Source of the DNA: Phycisphaerae bacterium
Lineage (GTDB): Bacteria > Planctomycetota > Phycisphaerae > Phycisphaerales > UBA1924
NCBI GenBank assembly: GCA_016794925.1
Contig: JAEUIW010000001.1
Span: 186,001-250,000, forward strand
Reading direction: 5' to 3'
Length of the DNA: 64,000 nt
Part shown: piece by piece, positions 16,083 to 24,203 of the stretch
Position numbering within the stretch: position 1 is the stretch's first letter
Layout of the letters: each line of letters starts with the position of its first letter
Made by a program: the position numbers and the translations under genes
Notes under the pieces: model-generated
What the model was told of the DNA's origin: nothing
The model's input: only the letters and a program-made list of their open reading frames with translations
Databases searched by the model: none

Positions 16083-17825
16083 TTACACGAGGTTGATGAT
16101 GGACTTGGTCAGCTCGTCCACCACGCTGATCAGGCGTGCGGCGCCCTGGTACTGCTGCTGGAAGGCGATCAGGCTGATGGCCTCTTCGTCCATGCTCACG
16201 CCGGAGACCGCGGCCCGCTGAGCCTCGAGATTGCCCCGCACGACGCCCGTGGCTTCCGAGCGCGTCTTGGCCGCGTCCAGGCGGACCGCGATCGACTGCA
16301 CCGCGTCGCCCCAGGATGCGCCCAAGGAGAGCCCGCCGAGCGCGTCGAGCGATTCGTCGCGCAGCGCGGCCACGCCGAGGGCCGCCGCGTTCTCGTTCGG
16401 CGCGCCGCCCGCCAGGCGCCCCGCGCCCAGCAGCGTCGGGTTCGAGGCCAGTTCATCGCGAACGCCGATGTCCCCGGCGCTGGCGCCGGTGAAGAACGCG
16501 TTGATGCCCAGCGTCGCGAGCACGTCGGAGGTGTCTTCCGAGAACGTGAGATCAAAGCCCCTCGACGCGTCGAGCGTCAGGCGGCCGTCGGCGCCAACAG
16601 AGGCAGTGAGATTGGGGATCGCCGCGAGGTCGGTCGTCAGCGTGGCGAGGCTCGAATCGTCCGCGGTTCCGGCGCTCCCGTCCGTGCGCAGGCCATCGAG
16701 GTCGATGTTCACGCGCGTGGTCTGAACGGCGCCGGTTGCGCTGTTCCGGACGTGCACGAGGAACGAGCCGGACTTGGGCGCGAACGGAAGCGCCGCGAGC
16801 GAGGCGTTCGCGGGGTCGTTGAACGCCCGGTCGCGGTCGCCGGCGGCGATCGCGAGCGTCGAAGAGGCCGTGGTGGCACGGGTCGATCCGTAGGACTGCC
16901 CGTGGACGCGGTTTACCCGGAACACCAGCTGCGCAGCCAGGCGGTCGAGCCGGGCGATGGTGTCGCTCACGAGGTTCTCGCGGGAAGCGAGGAGCGAGCC
17001 GACCTGTCCGCTTGTCACGCCCAGCGGCTCGCGCGTGGACCGCACCGAGACGACGGGCTCGGCGACACCATCCACGGTCCGCGTTCGCAGCTCCAGGCCG
17101 CGCGACTGCCCGGCCAGCACCACCGGTGTCGATCCCACCAGGACGTCGAGCACGCCGTTGGGCTGCTCGATCGTACGGGCGTCGATGAGCGTGCCGAGCT
17201 CGGTGACCAGCGCATCGCGCTGGTCGCGCATCGCGTTGGCGTTGCCGTTGCCCGCTTCCGCGTTGACGATCGAGGAGTTGATCGAGGCGATCGAGGAGAG
17301 GATCTCATCGGCCCGGGCGACCATCGATCCGAGCCGACCGTCGACCTGTGCCCGCTGCTCCAGCAGCCCCTGGCGCTGGGCTCGGATCGCGCCTGCGGCG
17401 GCCTTGCCGCGCTGCACGACCAGCGTGCGCGCCCCCGACGAGCCGGGTGTGTTGCCCAGCTCGGACCACGCGTTGAAGAACCGGGAGAGCTCGCTGGACA
17501 GGTCACTGTCGGACAGGGCGTTCACGGTCGTCTCCACGCCCGTCAGCAGCTCCAGGTCGAGCGACGCGGAGGCGTCGTCCGACACGGCTCGGTTCAGCCG
17601 CGCCTGCAGGGCCGCGTCCACCTGCCTGCGGATGTCCTGCACCTCCACGCCCCTGCCCAGGAAGACGCGCCCGTAACGCAGGTCCCCCGCGGGCACGAGG
17701 TTGGCGATCTGGCGCGAGTAGCCGGGCGTCGAGGCGTTGGCCGTGTTGTTGCCCGCCACCTGGATGCCGATGGTGCTTGCCGCGAGCGCCGAGCGACCGA
17801 CCTGCAGCGCGCTGGTGAGGCTCAT
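16083..17825 (-). CDS. flgK: flagellar hook-associated protein FlgK (HAP1)
   Basis: 580 residues, normal length. The N-terminal flagellar rod/hook motif is present (MSLTSALQVGRSALAASTIG, VAGNNTANASTPGYSRQ). The C-terminus is the FlgK type (VSMDEEAISLIAFQQQYQGAARLISVVDELTKSI). FlgK joins hook to filament under FlgL. It lies between the presumed chaperone FlgN (12-bp gap) and flgL (13 bp), the classical order. Confidence 0.95.
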   Translation of the reverse strand: MSLTSALQVGRSALAASTIGIQVAGNNTANASTPGYSRQIANLVPAGDLRYGRVFLGRGVEVQDIRRQVDAALQARLNRAVSDDASASLDLELLTGVETTVNALSDSDLSSELSRFFNAWSELGNTPGSSGARTLVVQRGKAAAGAIRAQRQGLLEQRAQVDGRLGSMVARADEILSSIASINSSIVNAEAGNGNANAMRDQRDALVTELGTLIDARTIEQPNGVLDVLVGSTPVVLAGQSRGLELRTRTVDGVAEPVVSVRSTREPLGVTSGQVGSLLASRENLVSDTIARLDRLAAQLVFRVNRVHGQSYGSTRATTASSTLAIAAGDRDRAFNDPANASLAALPFAPKSGSFLVHVRNSATGAVQTTRVNIDLDGLRTDGSAGTADDSSLATLTTDLAAIPNLTASVGADGRLTLDASRGFDLTFSEDTSDVLATLGINAFFTGASAGDIGVRDELASNPTLLGAGRLAGGAPNENAAALGVAALRDESLDALGGLSLGASWGDAVQSIAVRLDAAKTRSEATGVVRGNLEAQRAAVSGVSMDEEAISLIAFQQQYQGAARLISVVDELTKSIINLV

Positions 17826-17837
17826 GCGGAACCCTCC

Positions 17838-18425
17838 TCAGGTGCGGACGTCAAGGACATTGAGAAAATGAGTGACTCCCGCCTGGCACGCCCCGCCCCG
17901 TCCGTACGTCCGCGCGTGGGAGAGCGAAGCCGCGACCTGTCGAACCAGCCCCTCGGCGTGGGCCGCGAGCGATTGGGTCGCCGCGTGCAGGACGGCGAAG
18001 CGGCCACGCACGGACCCCGCGGTGACGCGGAGCGCCGCGGCGGCCTCGCTCACGCGCGAACGGACCGGCTCGGGGATCAGGGGCGCCAACTGCGCGAGGG
18101 TCGCGTCGCGACCGGCTCCGGCGGACGCTCCGACCAACCCGTCGAGCAGCGCACGCGCCAGCCGGCTCCGGCGGGAGTCCAGCCGGCTCGCCGCTTCGGC
18201 CAAGGAAACCTCACGACGCACGCACCGCTCCACGGAGGCGCCGTCCGCTGCCCGCAGCGCGGCCCGATGCTCCTCGGCCACCGCAAGCAGCTGATCATGC
18301 AGGCCCTTGATCTCGACCAGCACCGCGAGCAACTCCTGAGCGGTTGCCGCCGGGTCCGCCGGCCTTGGATGCGACTGAGGCGGGCCCGCGGGCCCGCGCA
18401 CCTGGCTCCGGTTGCCGCCGGTCAT
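17838..18425 (-). CDS. flgN: FlgN-like flagellar export chaperone
   Basis: 195 residues, mostly alpha-helical and alanine-rich. The core (about 25-110) looks like FlgN: ELLAVLVEIKGLHDQLLAVAEEHRAALRAAD, then leucine-rich helices. FlgN chaperones carry FlgK and FlgL to the export gate. Family sequences are poorly conserved, so the call rests partly on its place directly before flgK. The ATG overlaps the upstream stop by ATGA. Confidence 0.72.
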   Translation of the reverse strand: MTGGNRSQVRGPAGPPQSHPRPADPAATAQELLAVLVEIKGLHDQLLAVAEEHRAALRAADGASVERCVRREVSLAEAASRLDSRRSRLARALLDGLVGASAGAGRDATLAQLAPLIPEPVRSRVSEAAAALRVTAGSVRGRFAVLHAATQSLAAHAEGLVRQVAASLSHARTYGRGGACQAGVTHFLNVLDVRT

Positions 18426-18973
18426 TGGCTGATCCCTCCGGGCCCCGTGAACAGGTCGATTTCGATGCCGCCGACGGGCCGCGCGGCGGGTGGTCCCGCG
18501 TCCGCGGTTGATCGGGAGCGTCGCAGGAGGTCGCTCGCCAGGCGGTCCACCAGCGGAAAACGGCTCGCGCGCGCGATCCGCAGCGAAACCTCCGCGTCCA
18601 TCATCGCGCCGAACTGGCGCTCGCCAGTCCCCGGCGCGAAGGGCGCGGCGGTGCGGTTCGTTTCACGGAGATTGGCGAGGATGGGCTGCACCAGCGAGAT
18701 CGCGACGAATTGCTCCGCCGCGGCCCGCGCCGAGGACACGGCGTCGCTCTCCCCCGACCGGTCGCGGCTTGTCGTCCGTGCGAAGTCGCGCTGCCGCGTC
18801 GCGAGCTCGCTGCGAAACCCCGCGTCCGTTCGCGGGGAAAAGATCGTCCCCCTTCGACTGCCACCATCGGACGGTGGGATCGCCGTGCGCGAAGGACCAG
18901 GTGCGAGCGGGATGGAGTCGGCGGGTGTCATATGGCGGCGAGGCGACTTGGGGTGAGGTGAGGCGGGGATCAT
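18422..18973 (-). CDS. flgJ: FlgJ N-terminal-like rod-binding protein
   Basis: 183 residues. Residues about 80-160 resemble the FlgJ rod-binding domain: SARAAAEQFVAISLVQPILANLRE, then GERQFGAMMDAEVSLRIARA. The muramidase domain of enterobacterial FlgJ is absent, as is common outside that group. It probably caps the rod during assembly. The ATG at 18973 overlaps the flgI stop (ATGA), which supports that start; an internal ATG at 18931 is possible. The first 75 residues are Pro/Ser/Arg-rich and not conserved. Confidence 0.75.
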   Translation of the reverse strand: MIPASPHPKSPRRHMTPADSIPLAPGPSRTAIPPSDGGSRRGTIFSPRTDAGFRSELATRQRDFARTTSRDRSGESDAVSSARAAAEQFVAISLVQPILANLRETNRTAAPFAPGTGERQFGAMMDAEVSLRIARASRFPLVDRLASDLLRRSRSTADAGPPAARPVGGIEIDLFTGPGGISQ

Positions 18974-20136
18974 TCCATGATGAGCTGGGCATGAAGCCGG
19001 CCGGTGCGATGGATCTGCGCAACGATGGCGATCTGATCGCCCACGGGAATGTCGAGCTGCTTGAACGCATCGAGCAGGTCCTGCAAGCGGGCGCGGTCGC
19101 TCTGCTTGGCCGTGGTGCCCAGGCCGGTGATCCGCTGCTGCTCGCTGAGCGGGGTCGCCGGTGAGGGCGTCGGCGTTGGCGTGATCGTCGTGATCAGCAG
19201 GTCCTTGTGCGAGATCGCCACCGGTGAGATCTCGACATTGGCCGTCAGCGTGAACGTGCCGCGGCGCTCGTTGAAGATGACGGTCGCGGGCAGATCGAGC
19301 AGGCTGGGGCTGAAGCGCGTGGACATGACACGGGCCACGAACGCGGTCGTGTTGGCGCGCTCGCTCTCGGGAATGACCACCCGGACCGTCGCGTCGTCGA
19401 GCGCGTGGGCGATCCGCGCCCCGGCGGCGGGATCGTCGTCCAGGCTGGAGTACGACTGGTTGATCACCCCGGCGAGCGTGTCCGTCGTCGTGAACGACCG
19501 GGACTCCGGCCGCACCACCAGCGTGAAGGCGTCCCGGACATGCAGCGTCAGGATGTCGTGCAGCATGCGCGCCCCGCCGCGGATCCGGGCCACGGTCGGG
19601 AACTTGGGATCCTCGAGCGTCAGCGGGCCGGCCGCCATCGCGAAGGCGCCCTGGCCGGGCAGTGGGCCGGTGAGCGGCGCCAGCGAGAGCACTCCGGCTT
19701 CCAGGCTCGATGCCGAATGGGCCACCGAGACCCGGATGTCGAACGTGTCATCGCGCCGGGCACCCTCCTTGGGAATGACGCATTCGAGCATCACGATGGC
19801 CGCGGCCTTGGCCTTGGCAAGGTTCGCGAGGTCGGCCAGCGGTACGCCGTTGTTCTCATAGATCCGGGCCAGTGGGCGCGCCAGAGCCAGCTCGGAACCG
19901 CTGTCCCCGGTGCCCCTGAGGCCCGTCACGATTCCCACGCCGCGCAGAACGGTCTCGCCCTGCCCCTCGATCCGTGCGACATCCTGCACGGCGGAAACCG
20001 CCATCGCGGCCCGTCGTGTGCGCGCATCCGTAGTCGTGACAGTCGAGTTCGGCGCACCTGCCGTGGGCGCAAGTTGTGCGCGAGCAACGTGATTTGCGGC
20101 AAAGACTGCCAGTGCCATGAGCAGGATGCGTCGCAT
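18970..20136 (-). CDS. flgI: flagellar P-ring protein FlgI
   Basis: 388 residues with a signal peptide (MRRILLMALAVFAANHVARA). The FlgI core follows: VARIEGQGETVLRGVGIVTGL, GTGDSG, then SLEAGVLSLAPLTGP and a C-terminal LQDLLDAFKQLDIPVGDQIAI. FlgI forms the periplasmic P-ring around the rod, so the cell has an outer membrane. It is first in the flgI-J-N-K-L operon, 97 bp downstream of the sigma-54 activator gene and behind a sigma-54 promoter match. Confidence 0.95.
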   Translation of the reverse strand: MRRILLMALAVFAANHVARAQLAPTAGAPNSTVTTTDARTRRAAMAVSAVQDVARIEGQGETVLRGVGIVTGLRGTGDSGSELALARPLARIYENNGVPLADLANLAKAKAAAIVMLECVIPKEGARRDDTFDIRVSVAHSASSLEAGVLSLAPLTGPLPGQGAFAMAAGPLTLEDPKFPTVARIRGGARMLHDILTLHVRDAFTLVVRPESRSFTTTDTLAGVINQSYSSLDDDPAAGARIAHALDDATVRVVIPESERANTTAFVARVMSTRFSPSLLDLPATVIFNERRGTFTLTANVEISPVAISHKDLLITTITPTPTPSPATPLSEQQRITGLGTTAKQSDRARLQDLLDAFKQLDIPVGDQIAIVAQIHRTGRLHAQLIME

Positions 20137-20180
20137 CGCGAGCGTTCTCCCGGGCCGGTGAAGCCCCAGAAGTGCCGTAC

Positions 20181-20196
20181 GCGAATCGCGTGCCCC
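20181..20196 (-). promoter_or_regulatory. sigma-54 promoter match upstream of flgI
   Basis: The minus strand reads GGGGCACGCGATTCGC. It matches TGGCACG-N4-TTGC at 6 of 7 and 3 of 4 bases, with GG-N10-GC spacing exact. Transcription would begin about 33 nt before the flgI ATG. The gene just upstream encodes a sigma-54 activator. The same bases form a palindrome (ACGCGAATCGCGT), so a repressor site is an alternative. Confidence 0.6.
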
Positions 20197-20233
20197 GAAT
20201 TAACCGAAACGCCACCACCGTTTCAGGGGATGA

Positions 20234-21676
20234 TCACCGAAGTCCGTAGTCCTTGAGTTTTCGGTAGAGCGTCCGTTCCCCAATTCCGAGGAGCTTGGCG
20301 GCCTGCTCGCGGTTGCCCCCGGTTAGCCGGAGTGTCTCTCGGATGGCACGCTTTTCGAGCACATCCAGCGTGGTTCCGGCAAGCGAACCGACGCGGGATC
20401 CACCTGTATCAGGTGTGTCAATCGGGTCGCTTGTCGCGATTTCATCGGGAACGTGAGCCGCATCGAGGGTGGGGTTGCTCGAAGCTCCGAACGCCGTGAC
20501 CACCATGCGGTTGACCACATTGAGCAACTGGCGGACGTTGCCCGGCCAGTCGTACGCGGCCAGTCGCATCAGGGCGGCGTCGGTGATGGGGGGGACGGGC
20601 TTGCTGAGTTGGGCGGAGAAGCGGGCGAGCGCGTGCCGGACGATGCGGGGGATGTCTTCGCGGCGCTCGCGCAACGGGGGCAGATGAACGTGCGCGCCGT
20701 CGATGCGGAAGTACAGATCGCCGCGGAATGAGCCCTGAGCGACCATGGCCTTCAGGTCGCGGTTGGTGGCGGAAACGAAGCGGACATCGGCCCGGCGCGT
20801 CTCGTTGCTCCCGAGGCGCACGACCTCGCCGGTTTCGAGCACGCGGAGCAGTTTGGCCTGCATGGCCAGGGGCATGTCCCCGATCTCATCAAGGAACAGG
20901 CTTCCCCCGTGGGCGTACTCGAAGACCCCCTCACGGTCACGGTCGGCGCCGGTGAAAGCGCCGCGGACATGCCCAAAGAGCGCGTCTTCGAGGAGGCTCT
21001 CGCTCTGCCCGGCGCAATTGAACGCGACGAATCGCTTGGAGGCGCGGAGGCTGTTGCGGTGGACGGCCTGAGCGATCAGTTCCTTGCCGGTGCCGCTTTC
21101 TCCCGTAATAAGGGTGGGCAGGTTGCTGGGCGCGACCGTGCGCACCGTCTGGATGATCTTCTTCATCGCCTCGGATCCGGCGACGATCCCTTCGAAGCCG
21201 TCGTGCTGGACCAGTTCGTTGAGACCCGCGGACTGGTGCCGCATCAGGACGTTCTCGGCGGCTCGGTTCACGAGCGAGCGGAACACCTCCAGGTCGAGCG
21301 GTTTTTCGATGAAGTCGTAGGCCCCGAGCTTGAACGCGGCACGGGCAGTGCCGACGTCCCCGTGCGCCGTGACCATGATGGTCTCGGCTTCGGGCTGCAG
21401 GCGCCGGGCGGTTTCGAGGACCTTCATCCCGGCGTCACCTCCGTCGGGCGCGACTCCGTGGGACCCGCCCGAGGCGGGCATCCGCAGATCGGTGATGATC
21501 ACGTCGAAGGAGCCATGACGGAGTTCCTCCATGGCTTGGTCCACGCCATGCACGATCGCGCACACGTGCCCGGGCTTTCGGAGCGCCTCGGCCATCACCT
21601 CGGCGTGCTCGGCCTCATCCTCGACGATCAGGACCTGGGCGGCGAGGTCCCGCTTTTCGCTCTCGGGCGTCGACAT
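20234..21676 (-). CDS. NtrC-family sigma-54-dependent response regulator
   Basis: 480 residues: receiver domain (about 13-135, phosphoacceptor D63 in IITDLRMP), AAA+ domain with Walker A GESGTGKE and the sigma-54 contact loop GAFTGA, Walker B LFLDEIGDMP, arginine finger region, and a C-terminal Fis-type helix-turn-helix (GGNREQAAKLLGIGERTLYRKL). It activates sigma-54 promoters when phosphorylated. About 12-14 extra residues follow the phosphorylation site (68-82, Gly/Ala/Ser-rich). ATG 21676 is chosen because it lies 11 nt past the ruvC stop; ATG 21712 would overlap ruvC. The partner kinase is not in the window. Position before flgI suggests a flagellar FlrC/FlgR-like regulator. Confidence 0.92.
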   Translation of the reverse strand: MSTPESEKRDLAAQVLIVEDEAEHAEVMAEALRKPGHVCAIVHGVDQAMEELRHGSFDVIITDLRMPASGGSHGVAPDGGDAGMKVLETARRLQPEAETIMVTAHGDVGTARAAFKLGAYDFIEKPLDLEVFRSLVNRAAENVLMRHQSAGLNELVQHDGFEGIVAGSEAMKKIIQTVRTVAPSNLPTLITGESGTGKELIAQAVHRNSLRASKRFVAFNCAGQSESLLEDALFGHVRGAFTGADRDREGVFEYAHGGSLFLDEIGDMPLAMQAKLLRVLETGEVVRLGSNETRRADVRFVSATNRDLKAMVAQGSFRGDLYFRIDGAHVHLPPLRERREDIPRIVRHALARFSAQLSKPVPPITDAALMRLAAYDWPGNVRQLLNVVNRMVVTAFGASSNPTLDAAHVPDEIATSDPIDTPDTGGSRVGSLAGTTLDVLEKRAIRETLRLTGGNREQAAKLLGIGERTLYRKLKDYGLR

Positions 21677-21687
21677 ACTCGCGGAGT

Positions 21688-22176
21688 CTAGGGCGACCGG
21701 CTCGCCGCGCACATGGCTATGGCGAGGGCGTCGGCGACGTCGGGCGGCTCGGGTCGGGCCGGCAATCCCAGCGCGGCGCGGACCGCGTCCTGCATCTGTT
21801 CCTTGCCGGCGTGCCCGTGCCCGGTCAGGGAACGTTTGACCTCATTGGGTGACAATTCGACGAGTGTTCGCCCGGCCCGCTCAACTCCCAGCAGGATGAC
21901 GCCGCGCCCATGTCCCATGATGATGGCGGTGCGCGGGTGGTTGTAGTGGGCGAACAGCTTCTCGACGGCGACCACGTCCGGCGCCAGGCGATCGAGCGCT
22001 TCGCCCAGGTCGTGATCGAGTTCCGCGAGCCGACGCGAGACGCTCAACCCCGCTTTGAACCGGAACACCCCCGCCTCGATCAACCTGACACGCCCGTGCT
22101 CCCGCACTTCGACGCATCCGTAGCCTGTGATGCGCAGGCCCGGATCGACCCCGAGAACGCGGCGCACCTTAGCCAC
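21688..22176 (-). CDS. ruvC: Holliday junction endonuclease RuvC
   Basis: 162 residues, normal length. Acidic catalytic residues lie in VLGVDPGLRITGYG (D11), AVEKLFAHYN and PPDVADALAIA. RuvC resolves Holliday junctions with RuvAB. The start GTG 22176 overlaps the ribE stop by 8 bp; a GTG three codons later is also possible. ruvA and ruvB are not next to it here. Confidence 0.93.
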   Translation of the reverse strand: MAKVRRVLGVDPGLRITGYGCVEVREHGRVRLIEAGVFRFKAGLSVSRRLAELDHDLGEALDRLAPDVVAVEKLFAHYNHPRTAIIMGHGRGVILLGVERAGRTLVELSPNEVKRSLTGHGHAGKEQMQDAVRAALGLPARPEPPDVADALAIAMCAASRSP

Positions 22177-22798
22177 GCGACGCGCCTGAAAAATGCCGCA
22201 TCCAGTGGATGACGGTCTTGGCCATCGCATCGCACTCGATGTTGACACGCTGGCCCTCGACCCAGCCGGCGAGCGTCGTCTGCCGCAGGGTGAGGGGGAT
22301 CAGGGCGATCTCGATCCAGCCCTCGACCGGGCCGACGTCGGCGAGCGTCAGGGACACGCCGTCCAGCGTGACGCTCCCCTTGGGAATCATGTACTGGATG
22401 AGAGGGCCCGCGGGCGTCGAACGCGGTGTGCTCACACGCACGCGCCAACCATCTCCGCGTTCGACACGGACGATTTCCCCCACGCCGTCGACGTGACCCT
22501 GTACAAGATGACCTCCGAGGAGCGAGGTGGGGGTGGCGCTGCGCTCGAGATTGAGCCGAGACCCCGCGGTCGCGGCGCCGAGGGTCGTCCGGGCCAGGGT
22601 CTCGTTCACTACGTCGAACGCCCACCGCCGCGGCGTGAGCACCTCGGCCACGGTCAGGCATACGCCGTTCACGCAGATGGACTCTCCCGAGTTCGGCAGG
22701 ATCTCCCACGAACCGGTGTCGATCTCCAGCCGACGGCCCGCGGCGGAGGGCTCGACGGCCGCTACGGACCCAACCGCTTGCACAAGGCCTGTGAACAT
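22169..22798 (-). CDS. ribE: riboflavin synthase alpha chain
   Basis: 209 residues made of two lumazine-binding repeats. The start MFTGLVQAVGSV is the family hallmark; each repeat has its own signature (SICVNGVCLTV, then SVTLDGVSLTLADV, and GHLVQGHVDGVG). It dismutates 6,7-dimethyl-8-ribityllumazine to riboflavin. ATG 22798 is used rather than 22810. It heads the ribE-ruvC-activator operon. No FMN riboswitch is recognisable upstream. Confidence 0.96.
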   Translation of the reverse strand: MFTGLVQAVGSVAAVEPSAAGRRLEIDTGSWEILPNSGESICVNGVCLTVAEVLTPRRWAFDVVNETLARTTLGAATAGSRLNLERSATPTSLLGGHLVQGHVDGVGEIVRVERGDGWRVRVSTPRSTPAGPLIQYMIPKGSVTLDGVSLTLADVGPVEGWIEIALIPLTLRQTTLAGWVEGQRVNIECDAMAKTVIHWMRHFSGASRG

Positions 22799-22983
22799 CG
22801 GGCAGAGCATACGGGCCGGTCCGGGGCGACGGTTTGTTCTTGTTTTACAACGTCGTCCTTCGACGTTCCAGCCGAGTGTTCGGGTATGCTGTAGACCCCC
22901 ATGGGCGGGACCCGGGCAGGCGTGCCCGGTCCGCGCGGGGCGACTGGTTGCACCGTGAGCCGCCGCGCGGCTGGAGAACGTCG

Positions 22984-24150
22984 ATGCCGATCCGGATCCC
23001 TTGCCGAGCTGATGTGACGCGTTTCATTCTCGCGGGGGCCGGCGCGGCGGTGCTCGCCTCGTGCGCGGCGCCGGACCGGGTCGAGGAGCCCGCGCCGCAG
23101 CCGGTGCGGAGGGCGACTTCGATCGAAGAGGATCGGGCGAGGATCGGCGCGGATCGGGAGGAGCTGTCGAAGCTGGGCCTGCGCATGGAATGGGGCTCGG
23201 TGGCGACGGTGGCGAAGGGGAAGTCGGTGACGGCGTTTGAGCCTTTCGACGACTTGGTCGCGACGCTCGACTCGTCGGGCATCGTCACGGTCCTGGAGGC
23301 GGCGAGCGGTCAGCCGCGCTGGAACGCGCCGGTGTCGAGCGAGGTGACGCGGTTCGTGGGAATCTCCCGGGCCGATGACAACCTCCTGGTGTGTTCGGAG
23401 GTGGACACGTTCGCGCTCGACCTGCGAACGAGCACGCTGCGGGACATCCAACGCCTCGCCAAGGTCGCCAACACCGCGCCGTTGCTGGCTGCGAACATGC
23501 TGATCTACGGAACAACGTCCGGTTTGGTGGTGGCGCACAACCTGTTCAACGGGATCCCGGCGTGGCAGTACCAGATCCCGGGCTCGATCGTGTCGCGCGT
23601 TGTGGCGGCCGGTCCGTACGTGGCGGTGGTGTCGCAGGCCGGGCGGCTGATGATCCTCGAGCCGGCATCGGGCGGCTCGGTGGGGAACGCGTGGGTTGGC
23701 GGCGGTCTCGCCACGGACCCAGTGGCGACAAACGAACTGATCATCGTTGCTTCGCTCGACCAGTCGCTGTATGCATTCAGCGTCAACGGCGGTTCGCTCC
23801 GGTGGCGGCTGCGCACCGATGCGCCGTTGGTTCACCAGCCGGCGTGCGTTGCGAACCGTGTCTACGTCACGCTCCCAGGAAAGGGGCTGACATGCCTGGA
23901 TGCCGGTACCGGCAACGCTCGCTGGAACAACGACAAGGTGACGGGGGCCGTGGTGTCGGTGATGGGCGGTCGCATGGTGGTGTGGGATGCCGGCAGCGGA
24001 CTGGTCAGTTCGGTCGAGCGAGACTCCGGGGTCCTGGTCGGCCAGGGGACGCTGGGCGCCGTCGCGATGCTGCGGGCCGAGCCCATGGAGGGCGGTCCGC
24101 TCTACGCGATCACACCCGCGGGCGTGATCTCGCGATTCCGGGCACGCTGA
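22984..24150 (+). CDS. PQQ-like beta-propeller lipoprotein
   Basis: 388 residues. The N-terminus is a lipoprotein signal with lipobox LASC (C27). The rest is a WD/PQQ-like propeller with repeats such as VTVLEAASGQPRWN, VVAHNLFNGIPAWQYQIPG, LYAFSVNGGSLRWRL and LTCLDAGTGNARWN. It is related to the BamB type but lacks a bam context. It could be an outer-membrane assembly or scaffold lipoprotein. ATG 22984 is chosen because it places the signal peptide at the N-terminus; the frame from 22834 does not. Confidence 0.75.
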   Translation: MPIRIPCRADVTRFILAGAGAAVLASCAAPDRVEEPAPQPVRRATSIEEDRARIGADREELSKLGLRMEWGSVATVAKGKSVTAFEPFDDLVATLDSSGIVTVLEAASGQPRWNAPVSSEVTRFVGISRADDNLLVCSEVDTFALDLRTSTLRDIQRLAKVANTAPLLAANMLIYGTTSGLVVAHNLFNGIPAWQYQIPGSIVSRVVAAGPYVAVVSQAGRLMILEPASGGSVGNAWVGGGLATDPVATNELIIVASLDQSLYAFSVNGGSLRWRLRTDAPLVHQPACVANRVYVTLPGKGLTCLDAGTGNARWNNDKVTGAVVSVMGGRMVVWDAGSGLVSSVERDSGVLVGQGTLGAVAMLRAEPMEGGPLYAITPAGVISRFRAR

Positions 24151-24203
24151 GTCGGCTCTCGGGGCGGCTTGCTCGGAGGGCTCGGCGGTCCAACCCTCCG
24201 TCG

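Noticed and set aside
15774-18956. 1060-codon plus-strand open frame opposite flgL, flgK, flgN and flgJ
   Set aside because: It is antisense to well-supported flagellar genes and has the Arg/Gly/Val-rich composition of a high-GC shadow.
22799-22983. FMN riboswitch upstream of ribE
   Set aside because: No conserved FMN-aptamer helices can be traced in the 185-bp spacer between ribE and the propeller lipoprotein.
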